Source: a virus
DNA: 64,000 bases
Virus record (IMG/VR): IMGVR_UViG_3300045125_000158
Span: 123,260-187,259 of that record
Direction: 5' to 3' (one strand)
Each line of letters starts with the position of its first letter. Position 1 is the first letter of the stretch. Shown piece by piece: positions 30,229 through 40,111 of the stretch. A program made the position numbers and the translations under genes. A model generated the notes under the pieces. The model saw only the letters and a list, made by a program, of their open reading frames with translations, had not been told where the DNA came from and ran no database searches.

Positions 30229-33200
30229 TTAACCACACTTTGATCCGCCGCAATCCTTGCAAGTCAAACATCCTTCCATTCTTACGACATTCGCTCCGCC
30301 GCATGAAGAGCATTGAGAACCGGTAACCTTAGTTCCATCAGCTATATACTTTTTCAAAACTCTAGCCATAGCTTTACCAAAATTAGTCATGTCTCCCGGC
30401 GACTTCTCTAGCTGATCAACGATAAATGATATGTCGGAACCATGCCTCAAAGCCAAACTAATCATGCGTGTGATAACTGCCTGTTCGTCAGTAAGTAAAT
30501 CGCAAACATTTTCAACCTTTGACCCGTCCTCTGCATGCAACTCGTAATGTCCTCGTTTATTTTTGGTAAGAGTTCCTTTCTTTAGTGTTGTGATGCATCC
30601 GTTCTTACCCGCAAATACTTCGTACGGATGACCCTCAAGCATGCTAACAAGAACAAAGAAATCTTCACCACGAGATTTGATATGATGTATATCACAATCA
30701 AGAGTCTTGGGTCGCTTTGGAGCATTCGTCTTAGTAAGCGATTCCTTCTTCTTTTCAGTGTTTGATACAAGAACGCCAGTGCGACATCCGTCACGATATA
30801 CAGTAAATCCTTTGCAGCCAGCCTGCCATGCTTTCATGTAAACTTCTGCAACAACTTCTTGCGTTGCTTCGTTAGGCAAGTTACATGTTTTGCTAATAGC
30901 GTGATCAACCCATTTTTGAGCAACGCCCTGCAAATCTACGCTAGCAGCCCAATCTACGTCGTTGCTTGTTGCCTTGTAATAAGGTGACTCCTTGTAAAAT
31001 TCAAGATCTTCGGCAGTTGCTATGTTCTTAATTTGATTCGTCTGGAATTTCATATCCATTAGCGTCCATCCACGCCTTGAATTGATGATGGAATACTGGG
31101 AATTCTTGCCACTTATCTCCGTTCTGATCAACAAAATCAACTCGCACATTCTGGCCATCACCGGGATTTATTTTCTTACGACGCTTGTAGAAGACTAAAT
31201 ATGCTGGCTCGATACCAGAGGTGGTTTGGCGTAACTGTTGATACAGAACCCGTAAGGCGCAGTTGTTAGGTTAGCGATATTTCTGCGACCGTACTTGCTA
31301 TACAATTCATATACATCTGGTGCGGCATCCCAAATTCTTTGCAAATAAGGATGATTCTTTTCAAGCTTGTGATCAAAAATAGGGAATGCACCACGATCTT
31401 TGCCATCTTGCAACTAGAGCGATAAGAACCAACAGCAAGACTCTTATAAATCATTTCTGTAATCTCAATGCTCTCTTTGCTACCATATCGGACATTCAAA
31501 GCAGCAATAGCGTCACCTAGAGCAGTAATTCCAAGTCCCGTTCTACGCCCCTCAATACATGCCTTGCGTATGTTAAGCCACAACTCTTTTTCAACCAGTT
31601 TTACTTCATCAGATTCTGGATCGCTCTCTATTTTAGCTAATATTTTAGCAATCTGCTCTAATTCAAGGTCGATCATGTCGTCCATGAGTCTCTGTGCAAT
31701 TTCCGCCATTTGCTCAAGTTTTTTGATAATTAAACTTGGCATTTTTGTAAATTTATCTGTCTACAAAACTCAACAAATTAACGCACATAAGCCGGCACGA
31801 ATCTCTAGGACTTAAGATGATTTCGCCACAATTTTTGCTGCAAATCATATGCCATTCTTTTGCCATCTTTTTCATTTGACCAACCACCCATGTAGTAGTT
31901 ATTAAATTCATCAACTGTACCATTATAGACAATATCTTTGCCTAGGTATTCAACAGATTGGACACGATGATTGTGCTGCAAAGCTGCTGCTTTGAGTTCG
32001 GAAAAACTATAAAATCCGTTTTTAGTTCGCAATCTAAAAGATATCTTTTGAGTTCTACACTCGTTTTCCCACTCCTTAAGCAAAGGCTCTCGACACAAAG
32101 CCTGCTTGAGTTTTGTATAGATATCTAACTTGTCTTTTTTGTTTTTGTTAGCGTAATTATGATACGTTGCATTTATTGATTCTTTTCTGCGAATATTTAC
32201 ATTAGTAGTATTGTTAAGATAAATATTGCTGCAGCTCAGGCTACATACAGATTGCTCTCTATTGTAGTAATTTACAGCGTATGAATTTTTGCAGCATTTA
32301 CAATTCTTGATTACATAAACTTCAGATCCTTCGATGTAAGCTTCATAACCTTGCTCGATAGCCTTTCGATGAGTTTTAACTAAACGCGGATCAATATCGA
32401 TATCAGCAAAATTGAGAGCAAGAGCACATTCCTTTGCTAAATCCAAAATATTACCCAATTCAGAAGATCGATATGCGGTAAATGTTTGTGGCAAGTTGTT
32501 TTTCTTTGCGTACTCAATCCACTCAAGATGTGAAAATCTTGCTCCAACTTGCTTAGTAAGAATCATTGCGTGTTCTCTAATTTCATCATTGGTATAATTT
32601 TTGCGTTTCCATTTTTATCATTACTACAAGCCTCAGACATTACTTGTGAGTAAGCGGCAAATCTTTCTTTATCAGATTTGATCTTGTAGATGGGGGTTCG
32701 CTAATCCACGAATCATGTTGCCGTGATACTGTGCATGAGCATCCTTGTGCATGCTTTCTAAATTGCTCGGGTTATTATTCTTAGGATTATGATCCTTATG
32801 ATGCACATGATGATGCTTAGCTACTGGCCCATAATGATGTTCGAACACGTAACGATGCTCTGACTTTTTAAAATTAGAATTACTATTAGCGAGTATATAA
32901 TATAAAAGCTTATTGTTTGTAGACTTTTGGGTTGAGAATGCATCTACTATTGTTGACTCAGAATTTTCTTGCAATGTGCAAGCTGTCGCCATGTTTCAAA
33001 TTTTTTACTTCGACGAAATCACCAGTATTCAATAGCACTTTATGGTTGCCAGTAGTTTTAAATTCCGAACCATCATCCAAAACAACTTTATAAACATCCT
33101 CACTATGTCCAGTTATTCTTGGGTTACGCATTGTCCTTACAGCAATCCTGCCTTGATGATCGCAACAATAAACAGGCACATCTAAGCCTTCTTCCGCAAG

Positions 33201-34201
33201 CTTTTGTATTTCAACGAAACCACGTCCATCAGCGACAGCAATCTTGGTGTCACCCGTTACACAAGGATTAGTTGCTGTCGATGCGAAACCAAAATCCTTA
33301 TAAATATCAGATGGGGTATACTTCTGAGCGGTATCCCAAAATAAGCAGATCCTGGCTCGGCTGATTCCCAAGCAGCATGTATAATTTCTTTCCACAACTC
33401 TACTGCATCAACTTCTTGCCGCACTTTTGGATTGCTGGAATTTACTGGCCAACGTAATTCAACTTTGCTCTTATTCTTGACTGCATTCATAAATTCATCA
33501 GACAAGCGTATAGATATATTTGCTCCAGTGACTTTAGTTTTATCTTTCTTAATATTGATGAATGTGCGTATCTCAGGATGATGGCAAGATATTGTTAGCA
33601 TCAATGCCCCACGACGACCATTTTGCGCAACCTCACGGCAAGTATTACTAAATCGCTCCATAAATACGCCAATACCATCAGTAGTACGAGCTGCGTTCTT
33701 AGTAATGATTCCTTTCGGTCGAATGTGGCTGATATCAAATCCAACACCACCACGACGCTTCATAATTTGAGCTTGCTCTTGGTCTGTTTTTAATATTCCA
33801 CCATATGAGTCTTCAGGCGATGGTATCACGAAACAATTCGAACAGCTCTGTATTTGATAATCATTTCCAATAGCGCTCATAGGTGAGCCTTGAGGAATTA
33901 TCCACTGGAAATCCTTGAAATAGTTGCATATTTCTTCTTCACTCAATGCATTGCTATAATTCTTTTCTATTCTCGCAAATTCTTTTGCTAATCTTCTGTG
34001 CATTTCGTTTGGCGTTGGTTCTAAAATATTACCATTTTGGTCTCGCATAGCATACTTGCTTACGAAGACACTGGCTGCTAAATTGTCTCCGTCAAAATAT
34101 TCTAAACTCATTTTCATGGCCTCTTCATGAGTGTAGACGCTTTGACCTTTAGCTATATCTTGATTAGCATTTGCGAACGTTGTCATATTCAATTTCTCCA
34201 T
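30229..34201 (-). CDS. nrdJ: Class II (adenosylcobalamin-dependent) ribonucleotide reductase, intein-interrupted
   Basis: It reduces ribonucleotides to deoxyribonucleotides. N-extein: PSPEDSYGGILKTDQEQAQI, MKRRGGVGFDISHIRPKG, NGRRGALMLTISCHHPEIR. It reads into the intein at ATNP|C. After the intein: CGEIILSPRDSCRLMCVNL, the radical-site region, then EGRRTGLGITALGDAIAALN and YMKAWQAGCKGFTVYRDG. The C-terminus carries CSSCGG...CLTCKDCGGSKCG, a Cys-rich tail typical of NrdJ. About 845 residues without the intein. No small subunit gene is adjacent, in line with class II. Indels lie near 33350, 31760, 31430, 31215 and 31100. Confidence 0.92.
31831..33263 (-). other. Intein in nrdJ with an HNH-type endonuclease
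   Basis: It begins at Cys in TNP|CVTGDTKIAVADGRGFVE and has B-block FKTTGNHKVLLNTGDF. It ends HRVQSVEYLGKDIVYNGTVD, EFNNYYMGG and, after an indel, SKN before CGEI. It inserts before the conserved CGE of the reductase, a known intein site in this family. The inserted domain has RYVFEHHYGPVAKHHHVHHK and DHNPKNNNPSNLESMHKDAH, an HNH pattern, unlike the LAGLIDADG enzymes of the other inteins. About 475 residues. Confidence 0.88.
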
Positions 34202-34348
34202 TTTAATTTATTGGTAAACAGTATTTTCGGCTAAAAAAAATTCGTTCCTTCGACAATTATTTTTTTATTATTTTTGTGATGTCTATATGTGTGTTTTTAT
34301 ATTTTTATTCAAATATATTAGTGTTTTGTTATCTTTCGTCTATATTTT
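34202..34348. other. AT-rich intergenic region upstream of nrdJ
   Basis: About 150 bases, almost entirely A and T, with an 8-T run on the minus strand about 40 bases before the nrdJ start. No ORF is evident. It probably holds the nrdJ-dut promoter, but I see no convincing -35/-10 pair. Confidence 0.4.
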
Positions 34349-34546
34349 TTATTTTTGCTTTAATAAAAAATAATCAAATGATAGTAAATATTTACTCTTT
34401 GATGAAGGAGTTTTTTTCCTTCTGTTTCTTTTTATTTTAAGGTTTCTTTTTAGCCTTCTAAAAATTGGATTTGTTATGTATAGATTTTGCATTCTATCTT
34501 CATCGTCGTATTCTTCATAACCATCAGAGTAGTTGTAATCGTTCAT
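34349..34546 (-). CDS. Small hypothetical protein, 65 residues
   Basis: Acidic, Tyr-rich N-terminus (NDYNYSDGYEEYDDEDRMQN) followed by a strongly basic half (FRRLKRNLKIKRNRRKKTPS). The charge split resembles small nucleic-acid-binding phage proteins. Intact frame between nrdJ and the HNH gene. Confidence 0.5.
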   Translation of the reverse strand: MNDYNYSDGYEEYDDEDRMQNLYITNPIFRRLKRNLKIKRNRRKKTPSSKSKYLLSFDYFLLKQK

Positions 34547-34612
34547 ATTTCACTCAAATTATCGTAATTTCCAATGATCAATACAACAAGCAACACTGTC
34601 AATAAGAAAAAA

Positions 34613-35235
34613 TCATTGATCCACCCAACCGAATGGATTACCATCAAGAGTAATAAACTTCATCCACGACTTTGGAACATTTACGGTAGCCAACCTTGCA
34701 AATCTAGCAAAAATTGGACTCCATTTTGGTCTTTCAGGCTTTCTTAAAAGCTTTAAACCTGCTTCTTCGGGGGTTCTGTCTGCTTTTTTAGCATTGACTT
34801 CAAGCGAGCACATAACAAGATTTTCCCAAGTACTTTTTCCTCCTCTACTACGAGGAAGTATATGATCAATCGTTCCTGTTTCATAAGTGATTTTCTTACC
34901 TGAATATTGACAAGTATAATTATCTCTAATAAGTAGAATTTCTACGTGTCAACTCTAACTTCTCGCAAAGGAAATCTTTCATATTCTGTGAGCACTATAA
35001 CTTCTGGAACTTTGATTATAGTTCTTGAGGTTTTTATATGCTTGTCATGAAGAGACACTGGAATTTGCATCCAATCTTCAAAATTGAATAAACTAAACGT
35101 TTCAGTATCCAGAATAGAAGCTAAGCCTAGCATTGTTTTGCTAATAGCTTTCTTTACTGGAGTGATTGATATTGGTATCCAACTTTTGTTAAGAACAAGA
35201 GTTGGCAAACACATGACGCTTTTTTCTTGCAGCAT
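34613..35235 (-). CDS. HNH endonuclease-family protein
   Basis: The N-terminal beta domain CLPTLVLNKSWIPISITPVK, then VIVLTEYERFPLREVRVDT, joins by one indel near 34945 to LRDNYTCQYSGKKITYETGT, IDHILPRSRGGKSTWENLV and KKADRTPEEAGLKLLRKPER. The HNH core DHILPRSRGG...W.N is clear. The second Cys pair is incomplete (CQYSG, and MCSLEVN in place of CxxCN), so the usual zinc site may be lost. About 205 residues, standard for this HNH group. It could be a free-standing homing or restriction-like nuclease. Confidence 0.85.
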
Positions 35236-35297
35236 ATCAGGTTTCGTATGGTATTTGCAAATTGTTTATAAAAGAATTTATAAATCTTGGACTAGAT

Positions 35298-35773
35298 CTA
35301 CAACATGTATTTTATTTTACCGGCATATGAGGAAACTACCGAACTCATACTTTTTGCAACGTCTTCATACATAAGACCGCCTATACCGCATCCTAAACCA
35401 CATAAAGCAATAGATCTTACATTATTTTCTATGGCTAATTCCATAACTTTTTCTGTCAATTTAGGAACAACACCTATAGAGCATAAGCTTCCTGGATAAG
35501 TCATAGTAACTGCGTGATAAATATATTTGATTCCTCTACGCTTGAGCAAGCCAGAGTCTGTCGTGTAAACATCACCAGTTTGAAACGGACCTTTTTCAAT
35601 GATAACTTGCTCTACAATATCGTGTATGTTGGTACCATTTTTATCATTACTTTGACCTGCGGACCTTGCTATCGCTCCCGCTACTCCTGCCCCATAATTC
35701 CCAGTCCATTGGCTGCGCTGACAATTGCATCAATATTCTCAACTTTTGTAATATCACCAGCATACACTTTCAT
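35298..35773 (-). CDS. Macro-domain protein (ADP-ribose binding)
   Basis: AAGGAATAGAA precedes ATG at 35773. The N-terminus KVYAGDITKVENIDAIVSAA and, across one indel near 35690, ANGLGIMGAGVAGAI form the conserved macro-domain loop. Then HDIVEQVIIEKGPFQTGDVY, IKYIYHAVTMTYPG and SIALCGLGCGIGGLMYED complete the fold. About 158 residues. Macro domains bind or remove ADP-ribose; a phage copy could reverse host ADP-ribosylation or process NAD-derived signals, which is inference. It is the next gene after the sigma factor. Confidence 0.85.
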
Positions 35774-35782
35774 TTCTATTCC

Positions 35783-36594
35783 TTACGATTGCAACATAGA
35801 TTCTAAGTTAGCCATGTACTCGGGATTAAGCTGCACTCTTCTGTAATCTTTCAATTATTTTTGTATGCATCTGACTAATTCTTGATTCACTGTAACCTAT
35901 TCTATCAGCAATTTCTTTCATAGTCATATTTTCATAATAATGCATATGAATTATTTTTCTTTCGATTGGGATAAAATTGCGTCCCATCAATTTTTTAAAC
36001 ATTTCTTCCTTCAAAATAGCTTCTCTAGGTGAATCATCAAAAGATCTTATGCTTTCTATTTGTATTTCTTCAAATTCGTTTTCATCAGAACTATTAGTTG
36101 CATAAATGCTTAAACAGCCAACGGGGTTAGATTTAGATTTTATTTCTAAAAATCCTCAACCGTCATGCTCATATATTGAGCAAGCTCTTCGTCAGTTGGA
36201 ATTCTACCAAGATCTGTTTGTAGAGCTTGCGTTGCTTTTTGTATTTTACTATAACGCTGCCGAACCAAACGAGGCACCCAATCAACTTTTCGTATATTAT
36301 CTAAAATCGCACCACGTATACGATGTATAGCGTAGGTTTCAAATTTAATATTTAAAGTAGGATCAAATCGATCGACGGCATGGAAAAGTCCATCAGTCCC
36401 CCATTGCACAAAATCATCATAATCTACCTCTTTAATTTTTTTGCCATGTTATCGGCAACTTTAAATACAAGGTGATAATAAAGTTCTAAAAAGAAATTCC
36501 TTTCTAACTGATACTGGGGATCATCTTTTTTGCAAACGATTCTAGTTTCACAAAACTTCATCCAACGCATTTTGACATCTTCGGTATTCTGCAT
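35783..36594 (-). CDS. FliA-like (sigma-28 group) RNA polymerase sigma factor
   Basis: It starts MQNTEDVKMRWMKFCETRIV. One indel near 36430 leads to VDYDDFVQWGTDGLFHAVDR, FDPTLNIKFETYAIHRIRGA and ILDNIRKVDWVPRLVRQRYS (regions 2 and 3 of FliA/WhiG-type sigmas). Another near 36145 leads to region 4, HMHYYENMTMKEIADRIGYS, ESRISQMHTKIIERLQKS. A last indel near 35840 restores an ending, LNPEYMANLESMLQS. About 265 residues. It would redirect host RNA polymerase to phage promoters, most likely those of the late virion operon. Confidence 0.9.
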
Positions 36595-36674
36595 TTTTAC
36601 TCCTTATTTTCGACGTGCAAGCATAGATGCCATGTTTTTCACATGTACATTTAAATTTTATTAGTTATCTTTTT

Positions 36675-37610
36675 TTATGCCACTGATGGAGCTATGCCAA
36701 TGTTGTTTATCTTTTTAGCTTTATTTCTTATTTTTCTTACAATACTCATGGTACTATCAGACTGTATTACATGGGCTACTCCGGGCAAAACTTTATTTCC
36801 AAATATTTTTTCTCTCGAATCATTTGGTAAAAATGTTTTCACAACTTCTCCAGTATGTACAAGCTCACTAACTGCCTTATCTTGAGTCTTGATTTGCCAA
36901 GCCACGTAAATCACTGCTATTACAAAACCTATACCAAGCAAAACTAACGCTATCCAAGCAATATATTGCACATATATTGAGACAGCAACTGATACGCCAA
37001 GTGTAACTAGGCAACCGGCTGCTATAATAAAAGCTGTAGGCGTTTTGAAGAAAGCACCTATAACAAGACAAGCACCTATACCCACAACACAACAAACACT
37101 TATCCAAGCCATCATGGTTTTTAACAATTTTTGATTTGAACTTTCAAGCTCTTTTATTTTTTCTTGTAATTTTGCAATCTCGACCTGAGATTTCTGCGTA
37201 AAAGCAGTATACTCTTTTATTAAATTTTGTTGTTCTTCTAACTGAGTTTGCGTGTCTTTAAGTTTTTCTTCTGTAATTAAAAGAGTTGTTTTGTCATTCC
37301 GCAACCCTTGTGTTTCATCTTTTATGCCTTTGATATCGACTGCTATATTTTGTTTTTCTTCATCAGTTGATTTGTTTTCTATTGAATTTGTGTGTTTATC
37401 TATCGTATCGGCTTTTGCTCCTATACCAGATGCTACTTCACTTATCGTTTTGGATACTTCAGCTATTTTCTCTTTTTCTTTTTCAACGTTTGGTGTTTGC
37501 GGATTTTTTGCATTTGCTTTCTGAACAGAACTACAGGAACTCATGAAGACTACTGCAGACAGTAAAAAACAAACAACAATTGTATAATGACAAATTTTAT
37601 TCGAGATCAC
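36675..37610 (-). CDS. Lipoprotein-signal coiled-coil membrane protein, possible spanin
   Basis: The N-terminus has a basic start, a hydrophobic core TIVVCFLLSAVVFM and a lipobox-like SSC at residue 26. Residues 40-165 are charged and strongly coiled-coil. Three hydrophobic segments follow at about residues 168-190, 191-213 and 215-236. An acidic/basic tail ends NIGIAPSVA. An outer-membrane lipoprotein anchor plus coiled coil plus inner-membrane segment is the layout of a unimolecular spanin, but three membrane segments and a cytoplasmic tail are unusual, so this stays tentative. Intact frame. Confidence 0.6.
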   Translation of the reverse strand: MISNKICHYTIVVCFLLSAVVFMSSCSSVQKANAKNPQTPNVEKEKEKIAEVSKTISEVASGIGAKADTIDKHTNSIENKSTDEEKQNIAVDIKGIKDETQGLRNDKTTLLITEEKLKDTQTQLEEQQNLIKEYTAFTQKSQVEIAKLQEKIKELESSNQKLLKTMMAWISVCCVVGIGACLVIGAFFKTPTAFIIAAGCLVTLGVSVAVSIYVQYIAWIALVLLGIGFVIAVIYVAWQIKTQDKAVSELVHTGEVVKTFLPNDSREKIFGNKVLPGVAHVIQSDSTMSIVRKIRNKAKKINNIGIAPSVA

Positions 37611-37665
37611 GGCAAGAGTCCTTTCTATTGTTACTTAGTGACTTTTTCACATCATAAGTTATAGA

Positions 37666-37788
37666 TTAAAAGTCACAATACTTGAAGATTCGCTCATTAC
37701 CGATATACGTTGTTTTTGAGTATAATCCTACTTTTGTATTCTTTCTTTTTGTTTTTGGTTTTGAAAATCCAAAAAGATGTCTAATCAT
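37666..37788 (-). CDS. Small basic protein, 40 residues
   Basis: ATG at 37788 encodes MIRHLFGFSKPKTKRKNTKV and ends RIFKYCDF. It fills the gap between two membrane-protein genes in the same orientation. The upstream ribosome site is weak. Function unknown. Confidence 0.4.
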   Translation of the reverse strand: MIRHLFGFSKPKTKRKNTKVGLYSKTTYIGNERIFKYCDF

Positions 37789-37809
37789 ATTATTTTAATT
37801 TTATGAAGT

Positions 37810-38133
37810 TTACTGTTTTTGCGATGTTTCTAAGGAATTAAGAAAATCTATAACAAACCAAGTAAAACCCAACGTTATAATACCACTAAAAGGCCACATG
37901 AATATGTTTGTATACAAGAAATATAAAACAATTTCTCCAATTAAGGTTGTCCAAAAAGATGTGCAAACTGTGCAACTAAGCATATTTTTAAGGTTGTTAT
38001 TGATTTTGCCAAACAACCATATTATTGGTTTTTTAAAAAAAATAACTGGCCAATCGTCGCCTTTTTCCACAATAAGAATTGCTAATGAAAATCCAAATAA
38101 AACAGAGAGAAAAACATGTACTAATAACGCCAT
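37810..38133 (-). CDS. Small membrane protein with CTVCTSFW motif
   Basis: 107 residues with hydrophobic segments VHVFLSVLFGFSLAILIV, WTTLIGEIVLYFLYTNIF and PFSGIITLGFTWFVIDFL. The CTVCTSFW motif at the second segment recalls DUF1360-type phage/bacterial membrane proteins. It overlaps the upstream gene by 13 bases. Placed among lysis-type genes, it could be a holin or antiholin, but nothing proves this. Confidence 0.55.
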   Translation of the reverse strand: MALLVHVFLSVLFGFSLAILIVEKGDDWPVIFFKKPIIWLFGKINNNLKNMLSCTVCTSFWTTLIGEIVLYFLYTNIFMWPFSGIITLGFTWFVIDFLNSLETSQKQ

Positions 38134-38360
38134 TTTACAATCTCCTTGAAATCATACATGTAACGATAGCTATCTATGTATGACAATATTTCATCAAATC
38201 CACAAAACTCTTTTTTCTTGTTAACTGTTGATATTATGAATATGTATTCTTCATCGTATAATATAAAATCATGCTTTATATTTCTACTAATCAATAGATC
38301 ACTAATTAAAAAACTTTTTACATCTACATTCCCATAGAAAATGGCCGAATACTCACTCAT
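38121..38360 (-). CDS. Hypothetical protein, 79 residues
   Basis: Intact. MSEYSAIFYGNVDVKSFLIS to MYDFKEIVKWRY, a small alpha/beta domain rich in Tyr, Asp and Ile. It overlaps the stop of the upstream gene and the start of the downstream one, so the three are probably co-translated. Unrecognised. Confidence 0.6.
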   Translation of the reverse strand: MSEYSAIFYGNVDVKSFLISDLLISRNIKHDFILYDEEYIFIISTVNKKKEFCGFDEILSYIDSYRYMYDFKEIVKWRY

Positions 38361-38685
38361 GCCTTTTTTTTATTTTGCTTCGTTGCATTCTCAACTGCTG
38401 ATTGAATTATTTCCCACGCCGTTTTTCCGGCTGGATTTTCTTGATCAAATAGAACCTGATTGCTTTTGGTAATAATCATCGCTATTACAGTAACATACAA
38501 GAATTTATTTTGAGATTCAGTTATGCTGTACTTTTCCAAAAACCCCCACTCTACAAGTTCGTTATAAATTTTGAGAACTTCTCCTCCGATTGCTCGATCT
38601 GGTCTTTGCACGCTTCTTTAATTTGTTCATACATAATTACAGCTTTATCTACTGCCTTCATTTTGGAACTAAGTGTAATAGCCAT
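38357..38685 (-). CDS. Hypothetical helical protein, about 109 residues
   Basis: GGAGGCTTTTT precedes ATG at 38685. MAITLSSKMKAVDKAVIMYE joins by an indel near 38590 to GGEVLKIYNELVEWGFLEKY and VIAMIITKSNQVLFDQENPA, ending in a Lys-rich tail. First gene of the leftward group facing the rightward lysozyme-like gene. Unrecognised. Confidence 0.55.
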
Positions 38686-38712
38686 AAAAAGCCTCCAGTA
38701 ATTCAAAGTATC

Positions 38713-38730
38713 GTCAATTATTAAATTGAC
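38713..38730. promoter_or_regulatory. 18-bp inverted repeat between divergent genes
   Basis: GTCAATT-ATTA-AATTGAC is a perfect 7-bp inverted repeat with a 4-base spacer. It lies in the 120-bp region between the leftward gene starting at 38685 and the rightward gene starting at 38806. Each arm includes a TTGAC core that could serve as a -35 element, so an operator or two divergent promoters are both possible. Confidence 0.4.
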
Positions 38731-38805
38731 AATTTTGAAAAAAATCCTTCCACCAACTCCAAGGTTAGGAAACTTTATTGTCGTATACAAATATATGAAT
38801 AATAC

Positions 38806-39548
38806 ATGTTACAATCGAAAACTTTGGATGGTACAAAAGGCTTCTTTTCAAGATTTTTGCAATTAAAGAGGCTGATTTCAATTGGAAAGGCCCAGCGGCT
38901 GCAGCCGCAGGAGCCGCAGCAGGAGCGGCTGCTATTGGCTTAGGATCATTACTTTACAACCCCACACCAACCAAAACACCTACGCAAAAAGTTTCGCCTT
39001 ACACTCAAATAGGTCCTACGCATGAAGAAGACAATACTACTTCTAAATTGCAAAAGTATCGCCAAACGACACGAGTAAACAACAGTCTGTATCAGAGAAA
39101 ATAAAGCTACGCCTAATGATAAGGAATCAGACATGGACGCCATCATGTACGCCATACATATGATGGAATCTTCTGGTGGAATAAATAATAAACCTAGACA
39201 CGAGCCTGGTTTTCAAAAAAGATATGTAGAAAAATGTCTCACAGACAAGAAATTCCAAACACCACAATATCAATTTCGTGCGTGATTTAGTTAAAAAGCA
39301 CGGTAAAAAAGCAGCTGCAACAAGTTACGGTCCCTATCAAGTTATGCTTTTTGAAGCATGGAGAATTGGCTACAGAGTATCTCCAGAAGAACTTTCAGAT
39401 CCAGTAAAATCAAAAGAAATAGCTAAAGCCTATATTAAAAATACCTCATCCGGAAAGACTCCACCAAATATTTTTAAAATACAACGGAAGTCCCAACTAC
39501 GCGAAAAAAGCCATGACATATTATAATGCCTACAAGAAGAAACAATAA
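38806..39548 (+). CDS. Lysozyme/transglycosylase-like protein with N-terminal Ala-rich membrane segment
   Basis: A rightward gene in a leftward genome. MLQSKTLDGTKGFFSRFLQL joins by an indel near 38870 to ADFNWKGPAAAAAGAAAGAA and IGLGSLLYN (a membrane or signal-anchor segment), then a Thr/Pro linker. The catalytic-type domain reads AIMYAIHMMESSGGINNKPR (ESSGG, Glu as likely acid), then ATSYGPYQVMLFEAWRIGYR, and, after the last indel, NGSPNYAKKAMTYYNAYKKK. This pattern resembles lytic transglycosylase/lysozyme folds. About 245 residues. The N-terminal anchor suggests export of a SAR-type endolysin. Confidence 0.65.
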
Positions 39549-39549
39549 A

Positions 39550-40106
39550 ATCAAGATGTTTTTTGTCATTGATTGCTTTTGCTATATAAGCTGCTGCTAA
39601 TGCATCACTAGTCCTCTGTGTAGAACTTCTGAAAAATTTATATCTTCTCTTAACAAAACAGTTTTAATACTGCATTTGTCAACAATGCCGTGGTTTCCCG
39701 TGTTTTTGCGTAAATATTTCTTAAATTACGATGCTCGCCAAATGGAAAATTAATATTTTGACGCACACAATCATTATTGAGGCATTTTAAATCCCAATCA
39801 CCCCAAGTAAACCATATGCTGTTGTTTGTTTTTATATTATACGTATTATCAAAATAAAATATAAACTGTTCGATTACAATACTTAGATAATTTGCTTCGT
39901 CTATATGTTTTTGCTGTATTTTAGTAAGTTTCTTACAAAAAGGGAGATAAAATTGAATTTACTTTTGGTTTTACAAGACTTACTCCATGATTGTAAAATT
40001 GTAAAATTATCATCACACAAAACGATGCCAATATCAATAATTTCGTTCAAATCTTTTTCTTACTCACTTCCCAGCACGTAGCTTCAATATCCACAAAGAA
40101 AAACAT
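39550..40106 (-). CDS. DEDDh-family 3'-5' exonuclease
   Basis: MFFFVDIEATCWEVSKKK has the first DxE motif. LNEIIDIGIVLCDDNFTILQ, SWSKLVKPKVN and ILSPFCKKLTKIQQKHIDEA follow the ERI1/KapD-like pattern, then WFTWGDWDLKCLNNDC (motif II). The last motif is in EVLHRGTSDALAAAYIAKAI (His...Asp). About 185 residues with indels near 40055, 39945, 39700 and 39620. It degrades nucleic acid from the 3' end; the ERI1-like signature leaves an RNA substrate open. The C-terminal end, convergent with the lysozyme-like gene, is uncertain. Confidence 0.75.
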
Positions 40107-40111
40107 AAAAA

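Noticed and set aside
34613-34813. Free-standing 66-residue gene
   Set aside because: It is the C-terminal continuation of the HNH protein; the segment between it and 35235 reads through the HNH core in the shifted frame.
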